Part shown: piece after piece, positions 1-6,389 of the stretch
Numbering within the stretch: the first letter of the stretch is position 1
Layout of the letters: every line of letters starts with the position of its first letter
Assembly: GCA_964580525.1 (NCBI GenBank)
Contig: CAZOKN010000035.1
Location: 1 to 18,868 of the forward strand
Direction of reading: 5' to 3'
Source of the DNA: CAZOKN01 sp964580525
GTDB lineage: Bacteria > Pseudomonadota > Alphaproteobacteria > Rickettsiales > UBA6187
Length of the DNA stretch: 18,868 bases
Notes under the pieces: model-generated
Told to the model about the DNA's origin: nothing
The model's database searches: none
Seen by the model: only the letters and a program-made list of their open reading frames with translations
Position numbers and translations under genes: made by a program

Positions 1-4
1 AATA

Positions 5-51
5 GATTGCTTCTTCGTACTCACGTTGTTCGACTCATCGCAATGACGAAG
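5..51. repeat. Degenerate dispersed repeat fragment at left edge
   Basis: This stretch lies just beyond the stop of the GDPD-like gene. It contains ATTGC (6-10) and CTTCGT (13-18) on the left, matched by GCAAT (40-44) and ACGAAG (46-51) on the right, so it can fold on itself in alternative ways. It ends in GCAATGACGAA, which recurs at 2384-2394. Intergenic repeats of the form ATTGCTTCGTC...GCAATGACG are familiar from many proteobacterial genomes. Membership in such a family is inferred from two imperfect copies in this window. Confidence 0.45.
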
Positions 52-52
52 T

Positions 53-790
53 CTACAAATCTCTCAAAATTTCCAAAGGATTATCGGATACTATACTATC
101 CACCTGGAAATCTCCAAGATGCTTTATATCATTTAACGTGAAAATATCAAGTTTTACGCCATTTTTCTTCATATTTTCAATAAATTTATAATTTAACAGC
201 CTATAATTTACCGATACATATTCGGGCTTTATGCCTCCGCATATGGCCATAATTTGGCTAATATCTTCAAGGCTGCGTACTGCCGTATTTCTAGCTAAGA
301 ATTCCTTTTTCTCGTCCCAGCCATCAAGCCCGGAAAAGAGTAGGCAAACAGGGCGTTTTGGCTCATTATTCTTGATATATATAACCACATTTTCCTGGAA
401 GGAGCGAGGTATAGTTTGATGGTTGATAGCAGGGTATTTTTTTAAAATTTTATGCACTGCATCCCATACTTGATTAGAATCAGGTTTTATTTCCAGATGG
501 AACTCAAAATCACGGCTAAAACCATGTTTGCTTATGGCCGCGAAAGCATCTTCAAGAGTATCTATTTTTTGAGAGTGATTCTGCAGTTCAGCAAAGCTTA
601 AGCTAGATATTTCAGTGCCATCCTGCAAACATTTATCGTGGTATAATAAAGGCACCAAATCTTTTGTTGCTAGAATATCAAATTCAATTCCTGATATGCC
701 ATCGCTCTCAGATTTTACTGCCTGCAAAAACATGGCAACGCTATTGCATTTGTGCCATAGGATTTTTGGTACCGTTTTATGTTCGGGCAT
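53..790 (-). CDS. Divergent glycerophosphodiester phosphodiesterase (GDPD)-family protein
   Basis: Probable TIM-barrel GDPD-family protein of 245 residues, a normal size for the family. Visible features are an N-terminal His (WHK, residue 13 from the chosen start) where the family has HRG, the metal-binding pair in GIEFDI, the second His in YHDKCL, the strand LEIKPD, and a C-terminal VDSIVSDNP matching the usual 'VDGIxTDxP' end. The canonical PEN(T) motif after the first His is not seen, so activity on glycerophosphodiesters is uncertain. The frame stays open to 859, but its first residues (MDSRLRGND) are encoded by the inverted-repeat element at 832-919. ATG at 790 is therefore the better start, although its ribosome-binding site (GAGA) is weak. 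It is the last gene of the minus-strand block and lies downstream of lpdA. No functional link to PDH is evident. Confidence 0.6.
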   Translation of the reverse strand: MPEHKTVPKILWHKCNSVAMFLQAVKSESDGISGIEFDILATKDLVPLLYHDKCLQDGTEISSLSFAELQNHSQKIDTLEDAFAAISKHGFSRDFEFHLEIKPDSNQVWDAVHKILKKYPAINHQTIPRSFQENVVIYIKNNEPKRPVCLLFSGLDGWDEKKEFLARNTAVRSLEDISQIMAICGGIKPEYVSVNYRLLNYKFIENMKKNGVKLDIFTLNDIKHLGDFQVDSIVSDNPLEILRDL

Positions 791-831
791 GAATTTTTTC
801 TCTACAACATAATTTAATCTTCTTATCTCAC

Positions 832-919
832 TGTCATTCCCGCGAAGGCGGGAATCCATTGCCCTATAAGATAATATTTTTTATTTAAACATTAGATTCC
901 CGCCTTCGCGGGAATGACA
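832..919. repeat. 88-bp element with perfect 25-bp terminal inverted repeats
   Basis: Bases 832-856 and 895-919 are perfect reverse complements (25 bp), separated by a 38-nt AT-rich spacer. Each arm is itself a hairpin: ATTCCCGC, a 4-nt loop (GAAG or CTTC), then GCGGGAAT. The GC-rich arms contrast with the AT-rich surroundings. The arm sequence GTCATTCCCGCGAAGGCGGG is of a type I recognise as widely dispersed in bacterial genomes. The element begins 4 nt after the lpdA stop and could act as a transcription terminator or mRNA 3'-end stabiliser. It lies 41 nt upstream of the chosen GDPD start. No target-site duplication is obvious. Confidence 0.85.
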
Positions 920-923
920 ATCG

Positions 924-2321
924 CTAAAAATGTATTACCTTTCCAAACGCATCCAGCACACTCTCATGCACCATTTCCGACAATGTTGGATGTGGGAATA
1001 TAGTATGCATAAAATCTTCTTCAGTAGCTTCCATTGTTTTGCCAACCAAGAAAGCACTGATAAATTCTGTCACTTCAGCGCCAATCATGTGTGCGCCTAA
1101 AAGTTCGCCGGTTTTTTCATCAAATATAGTTTTCACCAAGCCTTCAGGCTCACCCAAAGCAATTGCCTTGCCATTGCCAATATAAGGGAAGCGGCCAACT
1201 TTTATTTTAAGCCCTTTATCTTTTGCCTGTTGCTCAGTGAGGCCAACAGATGCAATTTGTGGCGCGCAATATGTGCAGCCTGGAATGTTTTCTTTTTTCA
1301 ATGGGTGCACATGCTTGCCTGCAATTTTCTCAACGCAGATAACACCTTCATGGCTGGCTTTATGCGCAAGCCAAGGAGCTCCTGCAACGTCGCCAATAGC
1401 ATATATTCCCTTTTCGCCAGTTTCGCACCATTCATTTGTTACAATATGGCCCCTGTCTAACTTAACCTTAGTGCCTTCAAAGCCAAGATTTTCTGAATTA
1501 GGAACAATGCCAACAGCCGTGATAACCCTATCAACTTTGATTTCGCTGGTACTACCTTTTACATCCAAAACAGCAGTTATGCCATTGCCAGTTTTTTTGA
1601 GTTCTTTAACAGTTGTGCCGGTTTTTATTTTTATACCTTGTGCCTCAAAAGCTTTTTGCGCTAATTTTGAAATTTCAGCATCTTCTACAGGCAGAACTCT
1701 GTCTGCTAATTCAACAACTGTAACATCAACGCCAAATGCATTATAAAAGCTGGCAAATTCAATGCCTATAGCTCCAGAGCCAACGATAAGAAGTGATTTT
1801 GGCATATCATCAGGAACCATAGCTTCCTTGTAAGTTAAAACTAATTTGCCATCGCTTTCAAGGCCAGGCAAGGTTCTGGCGCGCGCGCCTGTTGCTATGA
1901 TGATGTGCTTGGTTTCAATATCAGCAATTTTTTGTCCATCTTTTTCGACTTTAACGCGGCCTTTGCCGTTTAGTTTGCCATAGCCATCGAATACTTCGAT
2001 TTTATTTTTTTTCATCAACATAGCTATGCCGCCAGATAATTTTGCAGCAACATCGCGAGAACGTTGTACGATTTTTTTGCTATCAAATTCAACGCCTTTA
2101 ACTGTTAGCCCATATTCGTTTGCGTGCTTTATTGTTCTAAAAACTTCAGCCGAACGCAATAATGCTTTAGTTGGAATGCATCCCCAGTTCAAACATATTC
2201 CACCTAAGTGTTTTGCTTCCACAACAGCTGTCTTTAAACCCAGTTGTGCTGCCCTTATAGCAGCGACATATCCACCAGGACCACCGCCTATTACTACTAC
2301 ATCAAATGCTTTATTTGTCAT
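924..2321 (-). CDS. lpdA: Dihydrolipoyl dehydrogenase (E3)
   Basis: FAD-dependent disulfide oxidoreductase that reoxidises the dihydrolipoyl arm of 2-oxo-acid dehydrogenase E2 subunits and passes electrons to NAD+. At 465 residues it is full length. It shows the FAD-binding GGGPGGYVAA (12-21), the redox pair in GICLNWGC (C43, C48), a second Rossmann motif VGSGAIGIEFASF for NAD+, the FAD-binding AIGDVAG segment, and the C-terminal catalytic HPTLSE (H444, E449). ATG at 2321 is preceded by AGGAAG at good spacing. It is the E3 gene of the PDH cluster, separated from the GNAT gene by 75 nt carrying a repeat remnant. Adjacency to pdhABC suggests it serves PDH, although E3 can be shared with other complexes. 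Confidence 0.97.
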   Translation of the reverse strand: MTNKAFDVVVIGGGPGGYVAAIRAAQLGLKTAVVEAKHLGGICLNWGCIPTKALLRSAEVFRTIKHANEYGLTVKGVEFDSKKIVQRSRDVAAKLSGGIAMLMKKNKIEVFDGYGKLNGKGRVKVEKDGQKIADIETKHIIIATGARARTLPGLESDGKLVLTYKEAMVPDDMPKSLLIVGSGAIGIEFASFYNAFGVDVTVVELADRVLPVEDAEISKLAQKAFEAQGIKIKTGTTVKELKKTGNGITAVLDVKGSTSEIKVDRVITAVGIVPNSENLGFEGTKVKLDRGHIVTNEWCETGEKGIYAIGDVAGAPWLAHKASHEGVICVEKIAGKHVHPLKKENIPGCTYCAPQIASVGLTEQQAKDKGLKIKVGRFPYIGNGKAIALGEPEGLVKTIFDEKTGELLGAHMIGAEVTEFISAFLVGKTMEATEEDFMHTIFPHPTLSEMVHESVLDAFGKVIHF

Positions 2322-2354
2322 AATTCTACTTCCTATTTCTTATCAAAAATTCAA

Positions 2355-2396
2355 GACTTGGCTTCGCTATCGCTTCCCTTGTTGCAATGACGAAAA
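2355..2396. repeat. Degenerate repeat remnant upstream of lpdA
   Basis: The 42 bases between the GNAT stop and the lpdA leader contain GGCTTCGCTATCGCTTCCC followed by GTTGCAATGACGAA. The last 11 bases (GCAATGACGAA) match the element at the left window edge. It looks like a decayed copy of the same dispersed intergenic repeat, inserted in the only sizeable gap between pdhB and lpdA. Assignment rests on resemblance between two imperfect copies. Confidence 0.4.
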
Positions 2397-2912
2397 CTAC
2401 CTAACCTTCGCGTAACACAACGCATCAACAAATTTATTTTTTTTCTTATAATATTTGCGGAGAATGCCCTCCATAGCAAAACCATTTTTTTCTAAAACCC
2501 TTGCAGATGGTTTGTTATGTGGCAATATAGGTGCAAAAATCCTAGTTAATCCTAATTGTTCAAAGCCATATTTTGTAACTTCTGCAACAACTCCGGTCAT
2601 TACGCCGGCACCGCTATAATTATCTGTAAGCCAATAGCCGATTTCGCCCTTATGGCCATCGATATTTATTATTCCAGCCGAACCTGCCAACTCGCCATTT
2701 ATTTCAATCACAAAATGTACTTCGGATATTGGAGTGTGATTAGCTGCATCGTTGATGAATGAAATCCACCACTGCGCCTTATCCAAAATCCACGGCAGAT
2801 TTATTGTGGTGTCGCGCTCTATTGTTTCGGTATTGAGGCCAGCAACAAAAGCAACAGCATCGCTATCTTTAAATGGTCTGAGCTTAAATTGCGTTTTTGT
2901 TATCTCTACCAC
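2397..2912 (-). CDS. GNAT-family N-acetyltransferase (RimJ/RimL type)
   Basis: 171-residue acetyltransferase of the GCN5-related fold, RimJ/RimL-like subgroup. It opens with the typical LRPFKDSDAVAF strand-helix. It has the ENGELAGSAGI-like beta4 region (INGELAGSAGI), the EIGYWLTDNYSGAGVMTG acetyl-CoA-binding stretch, and the C-terminal NKPSARVLEKNGFAMEGILRKYY block diagnostic of this subgroup. The acceptor (ribosomal-protein N terminus, other protein or small molecule) cannot be told from sequence. The start is GTG at 2912, preceded by AGGA, and overlaps the end of the upstream double-CxxC gene by 7 nt (GTGGTAG), which indicates translational coupling. It is an accessory gene carried between pdhC and lpdA. 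Confidence 0.88.
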   Translation of the reverse strand: MVEITKTQFKLRPFKDSDAVAFVAGLNTETIERDTTINLPWILDKAQWWISFINDAANHTPISEVHFVIEINGELAGSAGIINIDGHKGEIGYWLTDNYSGAGVMTGVVAEVTKYGFEQLGLTRIFAPILPHNKPSARVLEKNGFAMEGILRKYYKKKNKFVDALCYAKVR

Positions 2913-3268
2913 CCTTCGTCCTTTTTCTCTTTTGGGTTTATATTATTGTTTTCGTGGCGCATAATTGAAATTACTTTTTCACGTTCTTTGTTACCGAGAA
3001 TACTTTGCACTTTCGCAATCGCTTCTGGAGATATTTCTTTTTCTATTTCTTCTATTTTGCGTCTACCTATTGCACTACCAACTGCAAATACAGTGTCTTC
3101 TCCGCAATGCACACAAATATATTTTTTATTAAAAAACCGCCAAGCAGAATAAAATGGGCCGGGAATTAAAAGAACAGTCCACAGCAAAAGTTCAACCAAT
3201 CTACTACCAGGCTTTACTTCCTTACGTCTCCCTACATAGCCACAGCTTGTGCAGACATATTCGCTCAT
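2906..3268 (-). CDS. Small membrane-associated double-CxxC (zinc-ribbon-like) protein
   Basis: 120-residue protein of unknown function. Two CxxC knuckles (C6/C9 in CTSCG, C52/C55 in CVHCG) flank a hydrophobic segment of roughly residues 26-44 (LLLWTVLLIPGPFYSAW). The two knuckles could come together to bind one zinc, with the hydrophobic part sitting in or on the membrane, much as in LITAF-like folds. That is an analogy, not a homology claim. The C-terminal 60 residues are charged and probably helical (RRKIEEIEKEISPEAIAKV). Its ATG follows the pdhC TAA with no gap, and its end overlaps the GNAT gene, so it is co-transcribed with PDH. Small proteins of this CxxC-hydrophobic-CxxC layout are common, but I know of no assigned role. 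Confidence 0.7.
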   Translation of the reverse strand: MSEYVCTSCGYVGRRKEVKPGSRLVELLLWTVLLIPGPFYSAWRFFNKKYICVHCGEDTVFAVGSAIGRRKIEEIEKEISPEAIAKVQSILGNKEREKVISIMRHENNNINPKEKKDEGW

Positions 3269-4564
3269 TTAAGCCAACATTGTTATAGGTTTCTCAATAA
3301 ATCCTTTAAATGCTGTTAAGAATTCTGCACCCACAGCGCCATCCACAACTCTATGGTCGCAAGAAAGCGTTATGGTTACAATATTAGCAACAACAACTTT
3401 ACCGTTTTTAACAATAGCACGTTCCTCGCCAGCACCCACAGCCATTATGCAGCTTTGTGGTGGGTTGATTATTGCACTAAAACTTTTAATTCCGTACATA
3501 CCAAGATTAGAAATGCTGAAACCACCCCCCTGGAATTCCTCTGGTGCAAGCTTGCCTTGTTTTGCTCTAACAGCCAAATCTTTCATTTCATTGGAAATTG
3601 CTGGCAATGTTTTTTGATCAGCATTGCGCACGATTGGTGTAATCAAACCACCATCGATGGCAACGGCAACTGAAACATCTACGTTGTTATAAAAAATTAT
3701 TTCTTCATCAGTCCATGTAGCATTTGCTGCCGGAACTTTCTTTAATGCTTTTGCAACGGCCTTGATAACCAAATCATTTACTGAAAGTTTATATGATGGT
3801 TTGCCGGTTTCTGTATCAATAGCAGCTGTATCGTTTAGGTCTTGTCTAGCTTCGAGTAATTTATCGATATTGCAATCAATTGTTAGATAAAAATGCGGAA
3901 CATGTTGTTTTGATTGCAACAAGCGTGCAGCGATAACTTTGCGCATGTTATTGTTGGCAACGCTGTAATATTCCACAGGATTGCGTGTAACACGTCCGCC
4001 GCTTGCGCCGCCTGAGCGTACAGCATCTTCCACATCAGCCCGTAAAATTCTGCCATTTGGTCCACTGCCAATTAATGTACCTAAATCAATGCCAGAGTCT
4101 TTAGCAATGCGTTTTGCCAGTGGGCTGGCTTTTGTGCGGCCACCGGAATTTACGATATTTTTTTGTGCTGGGGCAGATGGTAAAACAATAGATGGGGATG
4201 GTGTGAAGGAGGTAGTTTTTTGTGTTGTGGTGACGGTTGGTGCGATTTCTTTTTTGACTTCTTTGGCAACTTCGGCGACTGCAATTTTTGGCTTATAATT
4301 TTTAATCGCAGAGGCATCTTCACCGTCTTCGAGCAGCAATGCAATGGCCTCATTGACCTTCACATTCTGCGTGCCTGCAGGCACAATAATTTTGCCTATA
4401 ATACCTTCGTCTACCGCTTCTACTTCCATAGTAGCTTTATCAGTTTCAATTTCAGCAATAACCTCGCCAGGCTTTACTTTATCGCCTTCTTTTTTTGTCC
4501 ATTTTGCCAAGTTTCCCTCTGTCATCGTCGGGGATAAAGCTGGCATTAAAATTTCTATTGGCAT
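3269..4564 (-). CDS. pdhC: Dihydrolipoamide acetyltransferase, PDH E2
   Basis: Core subunit of pyruvate dehydrogenase that moves the acetyl group from E1 to CoA through its lipoyl arm. It has 431 residues with one N-terminal lipoyl domain (lipoylated Lys in ETDKATMEV, K43). A Pro/Thr/Ala-rich linker covers about 95-140. The peripheral-subunit-binding domain is about 145-182 (ASPLAKRIAKDSGIDL...GSGPNGRI). The catalytic acetyltransferase domain runs from about 200 to the end, with the active-site DHRVVDG (H404, D408) near the C terminus. A single lipoyl domain is usual for alphaproteobacterial and mitochondrial-type E2. The start ATG overlaps the hepT-like stop by one base (TAATG), with GAGGA just upstream, so its translation is probably coupled to the toxin gene. 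Confidence 0.97.
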   Translation of the reverse strand: MPIEILMPALSPTMTEGNLAKWTKKEGDKVKPGEVIAEIETDKATMEVEAVDEGIIGKIIVPAGTQNVKVNEAIALLLEDGEDASAIKNYKPKIAVAEVAKEVKKEIAPTVTTTQKTTSFTPSPSIVLPSAPAQKNIVNSGGRTKASPLAKRIAKDSGIDLGTLIGSGPNGRILRADVEDAVRSGGASGGRVTRNPVEYYSVANNNMRKVIAARLLQSKQHVPHFYLTIDCNIDKLLEARQDLNDTAAIDTETGKPSYKLSVNDLVIKAVAKALKKVPAANATWTDEEIIFYNNVDVSVAVAIDGGLITPIVRNADQKTLPAISNEMKDLAVRAKQGKLAPEEFQGGGFSISNLGMYGIKSFSAIINPPQSCIMAVGAGEERAIVKNGKVVVANIVTITLSCDHRVVDGAVGAEFLTAFKGFIEKPITMLA

Positions 4565-5040
4565 TAAATCCTCACGTTAATTTTAAACTTATCTTTTGCG
4601 TAAATAATAATATTTTCTAAAACTTTAATGAGCTCTGGAGAAACAGACACAATATTATTTAGATTATTTGCTACTTTTTCACTATCTATATCATATTCGT
4701 GAACTATAAGATTTCTTGCTTCTCTGAGCTTATCCCAAATTTCTGTTTTTTCTATAATCCCGTATTTTTCTATCTTATTTAGTACGTCTAGCATTGTTTC
4801 TGCATCCTCCAGAGACAACAAAATTACACCTCTAAAAAGCTTGCTGCCCAAAATATCCTGTAATTTTCCAAACCTTAATATAAAAGAATCTATGTTTCTT
4901 TTATTGTCGTCAGAAATTTTTTGCATTTTTTCGGATGTTAAGCGCCCTAAACTCTTTACAATTTCAAATGCTTCCTTAAAGCTCTCTCCTTGTTTTATGG
5001 CTACAGATAAATTTTTCTCAAACGTTTGTTTTGAATTCAC
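4564..5040 (-). CDS. hepT: HEPN-domain toxin, HepT-like
   Basis: 158-residue, mostly helical protein with the HEPN ribonuclease signature R-x4-H-x-Y at R109...H114-E-Y116 (RNLIVHEY). It also contains the block FGKLQDILGSKLF, which I recall from HepT-like proteins paired with nucleotidyltransferases. In characterised HepT/MntA (type VII) pairs, HepT is an RNase toxin and its motif tyrosine is AMPylated by MntA. Both the catalytic R and H and the modifiable Tyr are present, so the toxin appears intact. The start is GTG at 5040, preceded by a strong AGGAG, and overlaps the mntA-like stop by 4 nt (GTGA). The stop overlaps the pdhC start by 1 nt. An alternative is an HI0074-type nucleotidyltransferase partner without toxicity. 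Confidence 0.8.
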   Translation of the reverse strand: MNSKQTFEKNLSVAIKQGESFKEAFEIVKSLGRLTSEKMQKISDDNKRNIDSFILRFGKLQDILGSKLFRGVILLSLEDAETMLDVLNKIEKYGIIEKTEIWDKLREARNLIVHEYDIDSEKVANNLNNIVSVSPELIKVLENIIIYAKDKFKINVRI

Positions 5041-5339
5041 AAAATCACTCCTGTTTCTTTTGCCAATAATTCAAACGGTTGGTATTCTTCGCCTTCAATA
5101 TGAACTACCAAATCAATTTTTTGATCTCCTAACCGTTTCTTCAATTGTATCAATGTATTTATCTTAGTGTCCAAAGCTTCCTGTTTATTAGGCAATATTG
5201 CTTCTATATACAAATCAATATCTCCACCGCGTTTTTTATCATCAACACGCGAACCAAATAGCCAAACCTTACTGTTCTGACCATAATTATCAGATGCAAC
5301 TTCTTTGATAATATTTATCTGCTGCTCTGTAAGGCGCAT
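5037..5339 (-). CDS. mntA: MNT-type nucleotidyltransferase antitoxin, MntA-like
   Basis: 100-residue minimal nucleotidyltransferase. It has the polymerase-beta-fold signature LFGSR (G29, S30) followed by GGDIDLYIE with metal-binding D40 and D42, and a third acidic position in KIDLVVH (D76). These are the catalytic features of MntA antitoxins that AMPylate the HEPN partner. The length matches the minimal family. ATG at 5339 lies 2 nt after the pdhB stop (TAATTATG), with AGGA about 10 nt upstream. It is the first gene of a toxin-antitoxin cassette placed exactly between pdhB and pdhC. All key residues are present, so it is predicted to be functional. Confidence 0.85.
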   Translation of the reverse strand: MRLTEQQINIIKEVASDNYGQNSKVWLFGSRVDDKKRGGDIDLYIEAILPNKQEALDTKINTLIQLKKRLGDQKIDLVVHIEGEEYQPFELLAKETGVIL

Positions 5340-5341
5340 AA

Positions 5342-6325
5342 TTATTTATTCCTATAACAAACACCACGTATTGCCTCGCAAATATCTTCAATTTGCGGCA
5401 ATGCGGCTTTTTCCAGATTGGCGGCATATGGCAATGGTAAATCCTTGCCTGTCACCCTCACAAACGGCGCATCCAATTCGTCGAACGCTTCTTCCATAAT
5501 GATGGCGGCAATTTCTGAACAAATGCCGGCAAATGGCCAACCTTCTTCCATAGCAACAATGCGATGCGTTTTTTTCACTGAGTTTATGATAGTTTGGCCA
5601 TCCAGCGGGCGGATGGTTCTAAGATCGATAACTTCAACGCTGATGCCTTCTTTTTCTAAAATTTCTGCTGCATATAAGGCAAACTTAACCTGCAAAGAAA
5701 AAGCTGTGATAGTTACGTCTGTTCCTTTTCTAACAATATTAGCTTTACCAATTTCAACAATATGATCACCCTCCGGTACATCATGTTTGTGGCCGTAAAC
5801 AATTTCATTTTCCAAAAATATCACCGGATTAGGATCGCGTATTGCAGCTTTCAGCAAACCTTTAGCATCGCTGGCAAAATATGGCGCAATAACTTTCAGG
5901 CCAGGAACATGCGCATACCAGCTGGCATAACATTGCGAGTGTTGTGCACCAACTCTTGCTGCCGCGCCGTTTGGTCCACGAAAAACTATTGGGCATTTCA
6001 CCTGTCCACCTGACATATACAAAGTTTTTGCTGCAGAGTTTATGATATGGTCAATCGCCTGCATGGCAAAATTGAAAGTCATAAATTCCACAACAGGCTT
6101 AAGGCCAGTATAAGCCGCACCAACGCCAAGCCCGGCAAACCCATGTTCAGTAATTGGTGTGTCGATAACACGCTTATCACCAAACTCAGCCAATAAACCT
6201 TCTGTTACTTTGTAAGCACCTTGATATTCGGCGACTTCTTCGCCCATTACAAACACATCTTTATCACGGCGCATTTCTTCTGCCATTGCATCGCGTAGGG
6301 CTACTCTTACGGTGGTCTCCGTCAT
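5342..6325 (-). CDS. pdhB: Pyruvate dehydrogenase E1 beta subunit
   Basis: Beta subunit of the heterotetrameric E1, which decarboxylates pyruvate with thiamine diphosphate. At 327 residues it has the usual length without an N-terminal lipoyl domain. It starts directly in the catalytic fold (TVRVALRDAMAEEMRRD). It carries GEEVAEYQGAYKVT, the TPITEHGFAGLGVGAAY segment with the TPP-activating Glu region, and HSQCYASWYAHVPGLKV. The C-terminal transketolase domain has DLRTIRPLDGQTI and GKDLPLPYAANLE. ATG at 6325 is preceded by AAGGAG. It lies 64 nt downstream of pdhA, in a gap holding an 18-bp palindrome, and is followed within 2 nt by the mntA-like gene. Confidence 0.97.
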   Translation of the reverse strand: MTETTVRVALRDAMAEEMRRDKDVFVMGEEVAEYQGAYKVTEGLLAEFGDKRVIDTPITEHGFAGLGVGAAYTGLKPVVEFMTFNFAMQAIDHIINSAAKTLYMSGGQVKCPIVFRGPNGAAARVGAQHSQCYASWYAHVPGLKVIAPYFASDAKGLLKAAIRDPNPVIFLENEIVYGHKHDVPEGDHIVEIGKANIVRKGTDVTITAFSLQVKFALYAAEILEKEGISVEVIDLRTIRPLDGQTIINSVKKTHRIVAMEEGWPFAGICSEIAAIIMEEAFDELDAPFVRVTGKDLPLPYAANLEKAALPQIEDICEAIRGVCYRNK

Positions 6326-6351
6326 TTACTCTTCTCCTTACTTAACTTGAC

Positions 6352-6388
6352 CTGGAATCATGATTCCAGATTCTATATTCCAGATTCT
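6352..6388. repeat. 18-bp perfect palindrome plus 12-bp tandem repeat in pdhA-pdhB spacer
   Basis: CTGGAATCATGATTCCAG (6352-6369) is a perfect palindrome. ATTCCAGATTCT occurs twice head to tail, at 6363-6374 and 6377-6388, the first copy overlapping the palindrome's right arm. Together they fill most of the 64-nt spacer between the pdhA stop and the pdhB ribosome-binding site. In mRNA the palindrome could form a hairpin with almost no loop. It may be an mRNA-processing or attenuation element, a protein-binding site, or a remnant of a short dispersed repeat. The sequence alone does not decide. Confidence 0.7.
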
Positions 6389-6389
6389 C

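Noticed and set aside
791..859. GDPD gene start at 859, giving a 268-residue protein
   Set aside because: The extra N terminus is encoded by the inverted-repeat arm (832-856) and bears no resemblance to the family; ATG 790 gives a normal-length protein.
1237..1746. 169-residue plus-strand frame opposite lpdA
   Set aside because: It lies wholly antisense to a strongly conserved gene and has no recognisable domain; it is a shadow frame.
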